A stretch of DNA of 43,326 nucleotides. Source: a virus. Position 1 is the stretch's first letter; the number at the start of each line of letters is the position of its first letter. The translations under genes were made by a program, and so were the position numbers. This document shows positions 1-7,981 of the stretch, piece by piece. The stretch covers positions 1 to 43,326 of IMG/VR virus record IMGVR_UViG_3300010354_000175; one strand, given 5' to 3'. The notes below the pieces were generated by a model. It was given only the letters and a program-made list of their open reading frames with translations. It made no database searches and had not been told where the DNA came from.

Positions 1-2070
1 ACTTTATCGGTTACGGGTAATGTAACCGCTAATTCATTTACGGGTTCCTTATTAGGCGCACATGTAGGTAATACGACAGGAACTGCTAGTTGGGCGACTA
101 ATGCGACTAATGCTACTAGTGCTACTAATGCTACAAATATTAATGTAAAATCTGGTCCGGGCGGTGCTAAATGGTTTATACCGTTTGTTTCTACATTGGA
201 TATAAATACTCAGCCATATGGTGTATCGTCTCTTCAATTTGACACTTCTACGGGTATTTTAACTGCTACATCATCGTATTCTATAACTTCTTCGGTAATA
301 AGTGTAATTCAAAATTCTGGTTCTAATACGTTTTTTCCTACATTCGTAGATTCCGATAATAGTACCGCTGATTTTGAACAATTATATACTACTTCTACTA
401 TTTCATTCAGGCCTGGTCTAGGCCGCATCGGATGTACGTCAGTTTCAGCAGCATCATTAACTGGGTCTTTATTAGGAACTGCTAGTAATGCATTAACAGC
501 ATCTTTTGTAACAGGTACGATATTTACTGGTAATAATTTAGTTCGGTCAGCTTCTTATGCATTGACCGCTTCTTATCTTTTAGGAGGAGGCCCGGGGTCA
601 CCGGGGGGATCTGATTCTACTATACAATATAATTCTGGCGGATCTTTTGCAGGATCGGATAATTTTAAATTTATAGATTCAATAAATAAAGTATTAATAA
701 CCGGATCAATACTTGTTTCGGGTAGTGGAGTCGGTATTATAGATTCTCAGAATTTAAATTTGAGAGATACAACCAATACGCCGTCCGTTGAATGGGGCGG
801 CAGATTTTTAAGAGATACCCTTAATAACAGATCCGTAGCATGGGAAGATCGAGAATTAAGAGATACTAATGGTTTAGCTACCGTACAATGGAATAATAAT
901 CGTTTATCAGCCGACGACGGTACTAGTACAGGTATATATACTGCGGTTGATTGGTTCAATAACGAGTTATTAGTATTAGACAATACCGTTACCCCCGTGG
1001 GATTAACGTCAGTTAATTGGCTCAATCGCACTCTATATGCAACGGACGGCAATTCACCTCAATTGCCAGTGCAGTCAGTGGATTGGGGAAATAGATATTT
1101 AATTGATTCGTCAGGAGCTAATTGGACAGTTAGTTGGGAAACGTGTCAATTAGGCTCGACCCAAGTTTCTTTAAATTGGTCGACTCGACAATTAATAGCA
1201 ACCGATGGTTCTACAACTGTATTAGATTGGACAGATACAGCTACGGCTCGTTTATATGGAACATCTTCTTATGCATTAACTGCTTCGTATGTAATTGGCG
1301 GCGGCGGCGGCACTCCGTTATCTACGTTAGTTCAAAGCACCCCATCTAATTCTTGGACATTTACTCATGGATTGGGAATTTCAAATCCTATAGTAACTGT
1401 TTATGATTCTAATAACAAAGTTATTATTCCTCAAGAAATATCAGCATCTAATTCTAATACTTTAATAATTACATTTCCGTTATCTACAACCGGAACTGCA
1501 GTAGCCGCTGGCGGAACTTATACAGGGGTTACTCCTACAAATGCAGTTACTGCATCGTATGCGTTATTAGCCAATACAGCATCGTATGCGTTATTAGCCA
1601 ATACAGCATCGTATGTATCTGGTTATGCTACATTAACTTCCAATACATTTACAGGTAATCAAACTATTAGCGGTTCTCTTACATTTTCATTACCTACATC
1701 ACCTTCATTTAATGGTGAAATAGTTAAATTCGGTGCAGGGACATTAACTGCAGGCCAATTATATTTTTTAAGTTCATCTGGTACTTGGTCTTTAGCTAAT
1801 GCTAACTCAACAAGTAGTAGTATAGGAATGTTAGGAATAGCAGTTGGATCGTCACCTACAATGAATGGATTATTGATACGCGGATTTGCCGCTACATCAT
1901 CTTACAATTTTGGAACAGGTGATATACTTTATATGGCAACGGGATCTGGGTTAATGACTAATACTTCACCTTCATCCTCAAATCATGTTGTTAGAGTGAT
2001 GGGTTATCAAACAACAGAAACTAATACAATTTATTTTGATCCTGATAAAACTTGGGTAACATTAGCATAA
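1..2070 (+). CDS. Tail fibre / adhesin, 5' end outside window
   Basis: The reading frame is open from base 1, so the gene starts upstream; the TTG at 196 is not a credible start. The product is rich in Ser, Thr, Ala and Asn, with recurring 'TASYALTASY' segments typical of phage fibre stalks. A Gly/Pro linker near 585-620 leads into a 'SDSTIQYNSGGSF' segment seen in many fibre proteins. Bases about 780-1255 encode nine imperfect repeats centred on a Val-x-Trp and an Arg-x-Leu-x-(Asp) core, probably one beta-turn each of a fibrous shaft. A 27-base tandem repeat follows, then a C-terminal domain ending in 'YFDPDKTWVTLA', a common fibre tip ending. Receptor binding is inferred from family resemblance. 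No enzymatic motif is seen. Confidence 0.85.
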   Translation, partial: TLSVTGNVTANSFTGSLLGAHVGNTTGTASWATNATNATSATNATNINVKSGPGGAKWFIPFVSTLDINTQPYGVSSLQFDTSTGILTATSSYSITSSVISVIQNSGSNTFFPTFVDSDNSTADFEQLYTTSTISFRPGLGRIGCTSVSAASLTGSLLGTASNALTASFVTGTIFTGNNLVRSASYALTASYLLGGGPGSPGGSDSTIQYNSGGSFAGSDNFKFIDSINKVLITGSILVSGSGVGIIDSQNLNLRDTTNTPSVEWGGRFLRDTLNNRSVAWEDRELRDTNGLATVQWNNNRLSADDGTSTGIYTAVDWFNNELLVLDNTVTPVGLTSVNWLNRTLYATDGNSPQLPVQSVDWGNRYLIDSSGANWTVSWETCQLGSTQVSLNWSTRQLIATDGSTTVLDWTDTATARLYGTSSYALTASYVIGGGGGTPLSTLVQSTPSNSWTFTHGLGISNPIVTVYDSNNKVIIPQEISASNSNTLIITFPLSTTGTAVAAGGTYTGVTPTNAVTASYALLANTASYALLANTASYVSGYATLTSNTFTGNQTISGSLTFSLPTSPSFNGEIVKFGAGTLTAGQLYFLSSSGTWSLANANSTSSSIGMLGIAVGSSPTMNGLLIRGFAATSSYNFGTGDILYMATGSGLMTNTSPSSSNHVVRVMGYQTTETNTIYFDPDKTWVTLA
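1552..1615 (+). repeat. 27-bp tandem repeat inside the tail-fibre gene
   Basis: Two perfect 27-base units (1552-1578 and 1579-1605) are followed by the first 10 bases of a third (1606-1615). Each unit encodes nine residues, ASYALLANT. The perfect DNA identity points to a recent slippage duplication that changes fibre length in steps of nine residues without altering the frame. Confidence 0.9.
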
Positions 2071-2071
2071 T

Positions 2072-2587
2072 ATGGGAGTTCAAATATTAAATAAAGATGT
2101 TAGTATATTATCTTCAGTTTTAAATAAACCAAAAGCTAATATTGGTAATGTGTTTGGAATTGGAGGATGGACCGGAGGTGGCGGAGGTGGGATAACGCCT
2201 AGTCCAACACCGAATTGGGCAGACGTTGGGTATTATGATGCGAGCGGTCAGTTTATTTATGCTTCTCAACAAATACAAGGCCTTTCATCTACTATAACAT
2301 TAAGCGTAACTTATGCGCCGGCGCAATTTGATATCGTTGATCTTCATTATTTAGTTACTGCATCTCCGCCTTTTAATAATGGTGAGAGTACTATTTCTGA
2401 CCCATCATCAAATGGGTTTATCGCTATAACTACCGGAGGTACTTTTTCCGTTTCAAATAATCAATATGTTTTATTCGGTGTAGGACCATGGTTATTTCCT
2501 CCTCCTCCGGGGGATACTACAGTAACAGTAAGAAATGTTACTGATTCTAATACTATATTAGATACCTTTCTAGCAACTGGTGGATAA
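2072..2587 (+). CDS. Hypothetical fibre-associated protein, 171 aa
   Basis: The start lies one base after the preceding stop (TAATATG), suggesting translational coupling to the fibre gene. Residues 1-30 form a short polar head ('MGVQILNKDVSILSS'). A run of six glycines and 'TPSPTPNW' near residues 31-48 looks like a flexible linker. The rest is predicted beta-rich, with many Thr, Ser and Val residues. No cysteine, signal peptide or known catalytic motif is visible. Position directly after a tail fibre suggests a small structural or fibre-tip/adaptor protein, but the function is inferred from context only. Confidence 0.75.
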   Translation: MGVQILNKDVSILSSVLNKPKANIGNVFGIGGWTGGGGGGITPSPTPNWADVGYYDASGQFIYASQQIQGLSSTITLSVTYAPAQFDIVDLHYLVTASPPFNNGESTISDPSSNGFIAITTGGTFSVSNNQYVLFGVGPWLFPPPPGDTTVTVRNVTDSNTILDTFLATGG

Positions 2588-2600
2588 TTAAACACTTAAA

Positions 2601-2608
2601 TATTTATA
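2601..2608 (+). promoter_or_regulatory. TATTTATA motif before gene 2613
   Basis: An exact TATTTATA (extended AATATTTATA) lies only four bases before the start codon at 2613. It matches the recurring motif seen 13-17 bases before several other starts. If it is a promoter, the mRNA would be nearly leaderless. An identical octamer at 2777-2784 inside the gene shows that chance copies occur. Confidence 0.4.
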
Positions 2609-2612
2609 ATAT

Positions 2613-2954
2613 ATGCAAATATACCAACCTACAATAACAGGATCAATAGTAGCAAACGGAAGATTATTACAACCGGAAGTTGGAACTGCTACATTGGATT
2701 TCGGATCTGTTCCAGGTACTAATATCGCAACTGCATCTATTAATACTTCAAATGTAAATAATGAATCCAATATCAATATTTATATAATGAGTACTTCGTC
2801 ACTTGATCATAGTATCGGTGATCATCAAGTACTTGCTTTATACAGTAAAGTAATACCAACAAACGTAGTAAATAATACTTCATTTGATATTACTTGTATA
2901 ACGGATTTAAGATTAACGGGACAATTCAAAGTAAAATATAACATAATAAATTAA
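2613..2954 (+). CDS. Hypothetical beta-rich structural protein, 113 aa
   Basis: Starts 'MQIYQPTITGS' and contains alternating polar/hydrophobic segments throughout, which suggests an all-beta fold. No membrane segment or catalytic motif is seen. There is no clear Shine-Dalgarno sequence; the upstream bases are almost all A/T with the motif at 2601. It sits between a fibre-associated gene and the first of two paralogous lectin-like proteins, only six bases before the latter. It is probably a small virion protein of the fibre or decoration set. The family is not recognised. Confidence 0.7.
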   Translation: MQIYQPTITGSIVANGRLLQPEVGTATLDFGSVPGTNIATASINTSNVNNESNINIYIMSTSSLDHSIGDHQVLALYSKVIPTNVVNNTSFDITCITDLRLTGQFKVKYNIIN

Positions 2955-2960
2955 GACAAT

Positions 2961-4436
2961 ATGGCAGGAATTAGAATAGAAGGTAATACTTCCGGTAACG
3001 TAGCAGAAGTTACGGGTTCAAATCAATTAAAAGTCATTACAGAAACTAATGTGGGAGCTAATCCAAATAACGTTGGTGCAACAAGAGCTTTTCATGAAAA
3101 CGATCCTGGAGATATATTAGGAACTCCGTCGTTAGTATCTCCGGAAGTAGACGACGATTACAGGACTCGCGTAGCATTAGATACTATATTAGATGTAGAA
3201 ACATTTAATTATACGGCTCAAAATACCGGTAAGCATACGTATTCAAATTCTACAATGACTGCAACCTGGAATACCAACGGATTAAAGACCAATGGTGGTG
3301 ATATCGTAACTTCTACCACTGGTATGACCGTAGGTACTTATTCGGAATTTCCTATTTTTGGAGGACAAGCATTATATTTAGAATTTAATGCTTCTTTCAC
3401 TGCTCAACCAACAACAAACTTTGTTATTGATTTTGGAATGTTTAGAAGAGGAGCGTCTACAGCATATGCACCAACAGACGGTGTACATTTTCGATTAAAT
3501 GCAAGTGGATTGCAAGGAGTACTAAACTATAATACTACAGAAACTCCAACAAGTGTTTTTGATTTTACTTACACTACTAACCAAAAATATAAATTTGTCA
3601 TTACATTTAATGAAAGAAAAGTCCAGTTCTGGATTGATGATGTATTATATGGTGAATTAGATACCCCTTCAGGTCAAGGACAGCCTTGCCAATCAGCTAC
3701 ATTACCAATATCAGTTCGTCAAGCACATACCGGTACTGCGGGAGCTGCTTTAAGTATGTTTGTAAACAATTACGTACTTCATGCCGGCGGTTATACTTAC
3801 GCTAGATCATTTGGGGAAACACAAAATGCTTTGTTAGGATCATATCAAGGGTTATCAGGCGGTACTATGGGTCAATTAGTTGCAGGTACTGTATCATCTG
3901 GTACTTTAGCCAAACCAACCGCCGCAGTACCGTCTAATACGGCATTAACGGCGAATTTACCAAATAACCTAGCAGGTAGAGCATGGGAAACATTATCTAC
4001 AGGTTTAACATATAACACGGACGGTATATTAGCGATATATACTAATCCATCCGGCACTGTATCTATCCAAGGTAAACGATTACGTGTAACGGGACTTAAA
4101 ATGAGTGCTACTATTCAGACAGTAGTGGCCGGCGGTCCTTTTATTAATGAATTTTATATAATTTTTGGAGCCACTGCAGACAGCTTACAAACGGCTGAAG
4201 CAGCTACTACAAAAGCTCCTAGAAGAATTATGTTACCTGAATTTACTCAAGTGGTAACTGTGAACCAAGCTGCTACTACATCTGTAGCACAATTTGCAAC
4301 TTACGCTGATTTTAGTTCCGCGCCTATATACGTTAATCCAGGAGAACGTATTGGTATAGCAGTTAACAGATTCGGAACGGCATCAACTTCAGGCGTTATA
4401 GCTTATACTTATCAATTTATATACTCTTGGGAATAA
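2961..4436 (+). CDS. Lectin-like virion protein, paralogue 1 (491 aa)
   Basis: A polar head ('MAGIRIEGNTSGNVAEVTG') is followed by a conserved 'FHENDPGDILGTP' stretch and a central jelly-roll-like region around residues 95-275. In this region 'FNERKVQFWIDDVLYGEL' (about residues 215-233) matches the beta-strand pattern of LamG/concanavalin A-like domains. The C-terminal third is a second beta-rich domain ending 'YQFIYSWE'. The next gene encodes a close paralogue of almost the same length, so the two arose by tandem duplication. A surface-exposed, glycan-binding decoration or tail-tip protein is the most likely role, inferred from fold pattern and location next to the fibre. Confidence 0.8.
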   Translation: MAGIRIEGNTSGNVAEVTGSNQLKVITETNVGANPNNVGATRAFHENDPGDILGTPSLVSPEVDDDYRTRVALDTILDVETFNYTAQNTGKHTYSNSTMTATWNTNGLKTNGGDIVTSTTGMTVGTYSEFPIFGGQALYLEFNASFTAQPTTNFVIDFGMFRRGASTAYAPTDGVHFRLNASGLQGVLNYNTTETPTSVFDFTYTTNQKYKFVITFNERKVQFWIDDVLYGELDTPSGQGQPCQSATLPISVRQAHTGTAGAALSMFVNNYVLHAGGYTYARSFGETQNALLGSYQGLSGGTMGQLVAGTVSSGTLAKPTAAVPSNTALTANLPNNLAGRAWETLSTGLTYNTDGILAIYTNPSGTVSIQGKRLRVTGLKMSATIQTVVAGGPFINEFYIIFGATADSLQTAEAATTKAPRRIMLPEFTQVVTVNQAATTSVAQFATYADFSSAPIYVNPGERIGIAVNRFGTASTSGVIAYTYQFIYSWE

Positions 4437-4446
4437 TTAAAAAGTT

Positions 4447-5931
4447 ATGGGTGGACTTAGATTACAAGGAAATACGGCGGGTAATTTTGTTGAAGTTACT
4501 GAATCTGATCAATTAAAAGTTATAACTGAAACAAATGTAGGAACTAATTTTGCAAATGTAGGCGCGGTACGTATATTTCATGAAAATGATCCAGGAGATA
4601 TATTGGGTACGCCTAATTTAAAATCTCCGGAAGTAGATGACGATTACAGAACTAGATTTGCTTTAGATAATATTCTTGATAGTGAGACTTTTAATTATAC
4701 CGCGCAAAATACTGGTAAATTTATTAGTAATACTTCAACAATGGCTACGGCTTTTCAAGTTAATGGGCTTCGTACTAATTCAGGAGCTATATTAACAACT
4801 AACTCAGGTATAACATTTGGTACTTACGCTGAATTTCCTATTTTTGGAGGTCAAGCATTATACATAGAATTTAATGCTTCTTTCGACGCTCAATTACCTA
4901 CCAATACTGTTATTGATTATGGTATGTTTAGACGCGGGGCATCTACACAATTTGCTCCGACTGACGGTGTTTATTTTAGAGCCAGTTCAGCCGGTTTTCT
5001 AGGAGTAGTTAATTATAATGGTCAAGAAACCTCTACGTCTGTATTTGACTTTACTCATGTTAATAATAAAAAATATAAATTTGTAATTTCTTTTAATGAA
5101 AGAAATGTACAATTTTGGATTGATGACGTACTATACGGAGAATTAAATACTCCAGCCGGTCAAGGCCAGCCATGTTTATCATCTACATTACCAATATCAA
5201 TACGCCATGCTATTCCCGCGGTATCTGCAACAGCCGGTGCTGCTATAAGTATGTATTTAAATAACTACGTATTACATAATGGAGGATATACAATTGATCG
5301 TACGATTGGCGAAAATCAAAATGCAATATTAGGATCATATCAAGGTGTATCCGGTGGTACTCAAGGGCAACTTATATTTGGAACTGTAACAACCGGTACG
5401 TTAGTAAAGCCTACTGCAGCCGTTCCCGTTACTAATGGTTTAACGGGTAACTTAGGAAATAATCTAGGCGGTAGAGTTTGGGAACAATTAACTGCAGGTT
5501 TAGCAGTTAATACAGATGGCGTGCTCGTAGCGTATTTAAATCCTGCAGGTACTGCAATTCTTCAAGGTAAACGATTACGTGTAACGGGTCTTAAAATGAG
5601 TGCTACAATACAAACTGTGATAGTCGGTGGACCCGTGACAAATGAGTTCTATTTATTATTCGGCGGTACGTCTACCAGTTTAATTGTAGCCGAAGGCGCT
5701 GCGCAAAAAGCGGCTAGAAGAATTTTTATACCGGAATTTACTCAAATAATTACTGCTGCTCAACCAGTTAATACTCCTGTCTCTCAAATCTCTCATCATG
5801 CAAATTTTAGTTCAGCACCGATTTACGTGAATCCCGGTGATGTTCTCGGATTAGCAGTTAATAGATTTGGAACTGCATTAACGGGAGGCGTTATAGCTTA
5901 TACTTATCAATTTATATATTCGTGGGAATAA
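4447..5931 (+). CDS. Lectin-like virion protein, paralogue 2 (494 aa)
   Basis: It is collinear with the product of the preceding gene from the N terminus ('GGLRLQGNTAGNFVEVTES') to the shared C terminus 'IAYTYQFIYSWE'. It has the same central LamG-like strand signature (about residues 215-235). Most divergence lies in exposed-looking loops. It carries a small insertion near residue 256 ('IPAVSATAGAA' against 'HTGTAGAA' in paralogue 1). Some blocks, such as 5564-5607, are nearly identical in DNA to 4069-4112, suggesting gene conversion or strong constraint. The pair may form a hetero-oligomer or be alternative binding heads. Role inferred. Confidence 0.8.
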   Translation: MGGLRLQGNTAGNFVEVTESDQLKVITETNVGTNFANVGAVRIFHENDPGDILGTPNLKSPEVDDDYRTRFALDNILDSETFNYTAQNTGKFISNTSTMATAFQVNGLRTNSGAILTTNSGITFGTYAEFPIFGGQALYIEFNASFDAQLPTNTVIDYGMFRRGASTQFAPTDGVYFRASSAGFLGVVNYNGQETSTSVFDFTHVNNKKYKFVISFNERNVQFWIDDVLYGELNTPAGQGQPCLSSTLPISIRHAIPAVSATAGAAISMYLNNYVLHNGGYTIDRTIGENQNAILGSYQGVSGGTQGQLIFGTVTTGTLVKPTAAVPVTNGLTGNLGNNLGGRVWEQLTAGLAVNTDGVLVAYLNPAGTAILQGKRLRVTGLKMSATIQTVIVGGPVTNEFYLLFGGTSTSLIVAEGAAQKAARRIFIPEFTQIITAAQPVNTPVSQISHHANFSSAPIYVNPGDVLGLAVNRFGTALTGGVIAYTYQFIYSWE

Positions 5932-5932
5932 T

Positions 5933-6202
5933 ATGAACTACTTTGAAATACAACCAATAGAAATTTCTATTAATAATCCATTTGATTTTAAAAATATTGT
6001 AGCCATTAAATGGACTGCAATTGATGTGCCTCGCGGTGATAATAATCCATCTACTTTCAATTGTATATTAGTAGATGAAAACCAAATAGATGTTTATAAC
6101 TGGCAAATACAAATACCTGCAACCGTTGTTAATACGTGGTTAGATGATTCTGTTATCGACAATTATATATGTTCTATAGATTCTAGATTTGTTAAAGTTT
6201 AA
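5933..6202 (+). CDS. Hypothetical protein, 89 aa
   Basis: Starts one base after the previous stop (TAATATG), so it is probably translated by reinitiation with the lectin-like paralogues. The sequence is acidic and beta-prone ('IAIKWTAIDVPRGDNN', 'YNWQIQIPATVVNTWLDD'). The latter resembles the strand-loop-strand pattern of small phage tail or adaptor proteins, but I recognise no family. There are no signal, membrane or catalytic motifs. It closes the fibre cluster; a 69-base gap follows. Confidence 0.65.
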   Translation: MNYFEIQPIEISINNPFDFKNIVAIKWTAIDVPRGDNNPSTFNCILVDENQIDVYNWQIQIPATVVNTWLDDSVIDNYICSIDSRFVKV

Positions 6203-6271
6203 AAATATTCTAATTTAAATTTTGTTTTTTCAAAGTATATACTTATTTTTAAGTTGTAAATAAAATACTAT

Positions 6272-6592
6272 ATGAAAATACAACAAAAAGTTTTAAAGAA
6301 AATTCCTAACGCTAAACTTTATTCTGCTACAAACGGTTATTTTATTGGATATGAATCTGATGAAGGTATTGTTAATTTACTAGCCGATCAATTATTACCT
6401 AATCAAGAATCAAAAGAAAAAGCTTGGGAATGTGCTTTATTATCAGTTAAAACATCACAAAATTTTAACAGAACCCATCCATTAAGAGTAGATATGTATT
6501 CTGAATTAGATAAACAAGAGCGTATCGAAAAACGTAAAAATAAGGGTAAAATTAATAAAGAAAAACTTAACGACCACAATATTTATTTTTAA
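6272..6592 (+). CDS. Hypothetical protein, 106 aa
   Basis: A small protein with a mixed alpha/beta N-terminal half ('KIPNAKLYSATNGYFIGYE') and a highly basic C-terminal third ('KQERIEKRKNKGKINKEKL'), which might contact nucleic acid. It follows a 69-base AT-rich gap and may start a new transcription unit. The last codons overlap a copy of the recurring ATATTTATT motif that sits 17 bases before the next gene. Family not recognised. Confidence 0.65.
   Translation: MKIQQKVLKKIPNAKLYSATNGYFIGYESDEGIVNLLADQLLPNQESKEKAWECALLSVKTSQNFNRTHPLRVDMYSELDKQERIEKRKNKGKINKEKLNDHNIYF
6580..6587 (+). promoter_or_regulatory. TATTTATT motif before gene 6605
   Basis: AATATTTATT lies within the last codons of the preceding gene, with 17 bases between it and the TTG start at 6605. 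This matches the spacing of the motif upstream of 25102, 25782, 27842, 34228 and 42103. It is the variant ending in T, which also occurs by chance in coding DNA. Confidence 0.35.
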
Positions 6593-6604
6593 ATAATAAA
6601 GGTT

Positions 6605-7234
6605 TTGAAAAACATATTTTCTATATTCAAAAAGAAAAAGTCCGTAAATTCAGAAGTAACTGAATCTTTTATACAAGACGAATCTATATTAGTAGGTTAT
6701 ACTAATATAAACGAACAAATTTTAACTTACGGAACTGCTTTAACATTCTTTAATCCTAATTTATCTATTTTAGATATCGGTTGTGGCCGCGGAGATTTAT
6801 TTGCTTTTATAAAAGAGCAACACGAAGATGTATTTCTAGACTCTAATTATTATGGTATTGATAGAAATGAAATTGTAATTAATGCAGGAAAGCAAAAATA
6901 TAATATTGACAATATACATTTGCAAGATTTTAATTCATTTAAATCAGACAAAAAATATAATTGGATATGTGCTTTAAACTACTTTAACGACCCTGTAGAA
7001 GATAGCTATAAAGTATTATATAAAACTATAGATCGAATGTTTAATTTAAGTTCTGACGCAATAGTATTTAATGTAATTACTAATCAAGCAGACATTCAGC
7101 AAGACCAAATAACATCATATTCTATTTATGATGCAGGACAAATACTAAATCACTTAACAAACGTTTACAAAAAAGTCATTGTAAGGGCCGATTATTTATT
7201 AGGCGATACAATGTTCTATGTATTTAAAAATTAA
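6605..7234 (+). CDS. Class I SAM-dependent methyltransferase-like protein
   Basis: A 209-residue protein. 'ILDIGCGRGDLFAFI' (about residues 56-70) is motif I of the Rossmann-fold SAM methyltransferases, and 'NYYGIDRNEIVINAG' supplies the acidic residue at the end of strand 2. The IALNYF-like segment 'WICALNYFND' sits where motif IV is expected, but it lacks the N/DPPY signature of DNA amino-methyltransferases, so a small-molecule, protein or RNA substrate is equally possible. The start is TTG: there is no in-frame ATG before the methyltransferase core, and AAAGG lies close upstream. Neighbours give no clear substrate. Confidence 0.75.
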   Translation: MKNIFSIFKKKKSVNSEVTESFIQDESILVGYTNINEQILTYGTALTFFNPNLSILDIGCGRGDLFAFIKEQHEDVFLDSNYYGIDRNEIVINAGKQKYNIDNIHLQDFNSFKSDKKYNWICALNYFNDPVEDSYKVLYKTIDRMFNLSSDAIVFNVITNQADIQQDQITSYSIYDAGQILNHLTNVYKKVIVRADYLLGDTMFYVFKN

Positions 7235-7238
7235 ATTT

Positions 7239-7538
7239 ATGGACAGTTACAACAACTCATACGTTAATCAAGCATTTGCAATCGACGATGAAAAAAAGCA
7301 GGACTTAAGAAAAGGAAAATTCTTTTGGCACATTGATTTCGAATTTACTAATTATTTAACTGAAAAAAATACGGCTTATGGTGAAAATCCTATTATAGGA
7401 AATTTAATGGTAGGCTCGCATAAAATGGCAGTTACATTATCAGAAGTAAATAAATTAATTGAAACATTACATGATGCTAAATTAACTTACGATCAAAGAA
7501 GAAAATTAAATTTATACGATTTACCAAAAAAGGCTTAA
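7239..7538 (+). CDS. Hypothetical protein, 99 aa
   Basis: The ATG at 7239 is preferred to the in-frame start at 7218, which would overlap the methyltransferase gene. The product is 'MDSYNNSYVNQAFAIDDE...', with mixed charge, an aromatic-rich central strand region ('GKFFWHIDFEFTNYL') and a C-terminal helical part ('SEVNKLIETLHDAKLTYDQRRKL'). It is soluble, with no known motif. A coupled TAATATG junction joins it to the next gene. Function unknown. Confidence 0.7.
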   Translation: MDSYNNSYVNQAFAIDDEKKQDLRKGKFFWHIDFEFTNYLTEKNTAYGENPIIGNLMVGSHKMAVTLSEVNKLIETLHDAKLTYDQRRKLNLYDLPKKA

Positions 7539-7539
7539 T

Positions 7540-7818
7540 ATGAATACGTTATTAATTACAATGGCAGCTATAGCTGCAATATCTTTAATTGCATTTGTAA
7601 TAATTTTTCTTAAATATAAAAATGCAAGTGAATATGCTCAACAAGCAGACGATCGAGTACTAGATCTAGAAGCGATGGTAGCCGTACTTCAACATGAAGT
7701 AAATGATAAAATATCTTATGATATTAAACCGATGAAAAAGAAAAAGCCATCTAAAATGAAAGCTTCTAAAGAACCGGTACCTTCCCCAAAGAAGCGCGGC
7801 CGGAAGCCGAAATCATAA
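7540..7818 (+). CDS. Small membrane protein with AT-hook-like basic tail
   Basis: A 92-residue protein in three parts. Residues about 4-25 are one strongly hydrophobic helix ('LLITMAAIAAISLIAFVII'). A short acidic helical segment follows (about 27-60). The tail, from about 65, is Lys/Pro-rich and ends 'KKRGRKPKS', whose RGRKP resembles the GRP core of AT-hook minor-groove binders. The predicted topology puts the basic tail in the cytoplasm, where it could tether AT-rich phage DNA, or simply phospholipid or protein, to the membrane. A spanin role is less likely because the tail is so basic. Function is inferred. Confidence 0.65.
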   Translation: MNTLLITMAAIAAISLIAFVIIFLKYKNASEYAQQADDRVLDLEAMVAVLQHEVNDKISYDIKPMKKKKPSKMKASKEPVPSPKKRGRKPKS

Positions 7819-7825
7819 TTAGCGT

Positions 7826-7857
7826 ATCTAGTTGTACGGCATTAAATACAACTAGGT
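7826..7857 (+). other. Intergenic stem-loop
   Basis: CTAGTTGTA (7828-7836) and TACAACTAG (7847-7855) form a perfect 9-bp inverted repeat around a 10-base loop. A G-U and an A-U pair can extend the stem to 11. No T-run follows, so it is not a classical intrinsic terminator. It could be a processing site, a 3'-end stabiliser or a protein-binding operator. It lies 8 bases past the stop of the AT-hook-like gene. Confidence 0.6.
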
Positions 7858-7892
7858 CTACGATAAAAAGAACTATAAAATTTGGAAATGTC

Positions 7893-7981
7893 AAATAAAT
7901 ATTTTAAATTTATAATTAATAATTAATTAAATTAAATAATAAATAATATTATTAATAATAATAAATAAAATATTTATATAT
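7893..7981. other. 89-base run of pure A/T
   Basis: There is no G or C in 89 consecutive bases, rich in AATTAATT and TAATAATA units, ending at the start of gene 7980. It is the most AT-biased stretch I noticed and lies in the longest intergenic gap. It might be an unwinding element, a promoter region with UP-like sequence, or a target for an AT-hook protein. The last ten bases contain the TATTTATA motif. Confidence 0.7.
7971..7978 (+). promoter_or_regulatory. TATTTATA motif before gene 7980
   Basis: AATATTTATA ends one base before the ATG at 7980 and seven bases before an alternative ATG at 7986. It is an exact copy of the recurring octamer, but in a pure A/T context chance occurrence is likely. 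Confidence 0.3.

Noticed and set aside
196-198. TTG as the fibre start
   Set aside because: The frame is open upstream to base 1 with fibre-like sequence, so the real start is outside the window.
52-237. Minus-strand reading frame and others on the minus strand (747-1052, 2588-2776, 3872-4057, 9673-9984, 13290-13493, 17466-17834, 20365-20688, 24689-25015, 40409-40768)
   Set aside because: All lie opposite well-supported + strand genes, have no recognisable domains and no start signals.
1134-1349. Alternative + frame inside the fibre
   Set aside because: It overlaps the repeat-rich fibre frame and gives an unrelated Cys-rich sequence.
6232-6249. AAGTATATACTT followed by T-rich sequence as a terminator
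   Set aside because: It is a self-complementary palindrome without a proper loop; the stem would have only four A/U-rich pairs.
7218-7220. Longer starts for several genes (7218, 12615, 13653, 16132, 40515, 42070)
   Set aside because: Each lies inside the preceding gene. A later ATG sits at the stop-start junction, or has a better ribosome-binding site, and gives a more normal N terminus.
7826-7857. Stem-loop as a tRNA or intrinsic terminator
   Set aside because: There are no other tRNA arms or conserved T-loop, and no T-run follows the stem.
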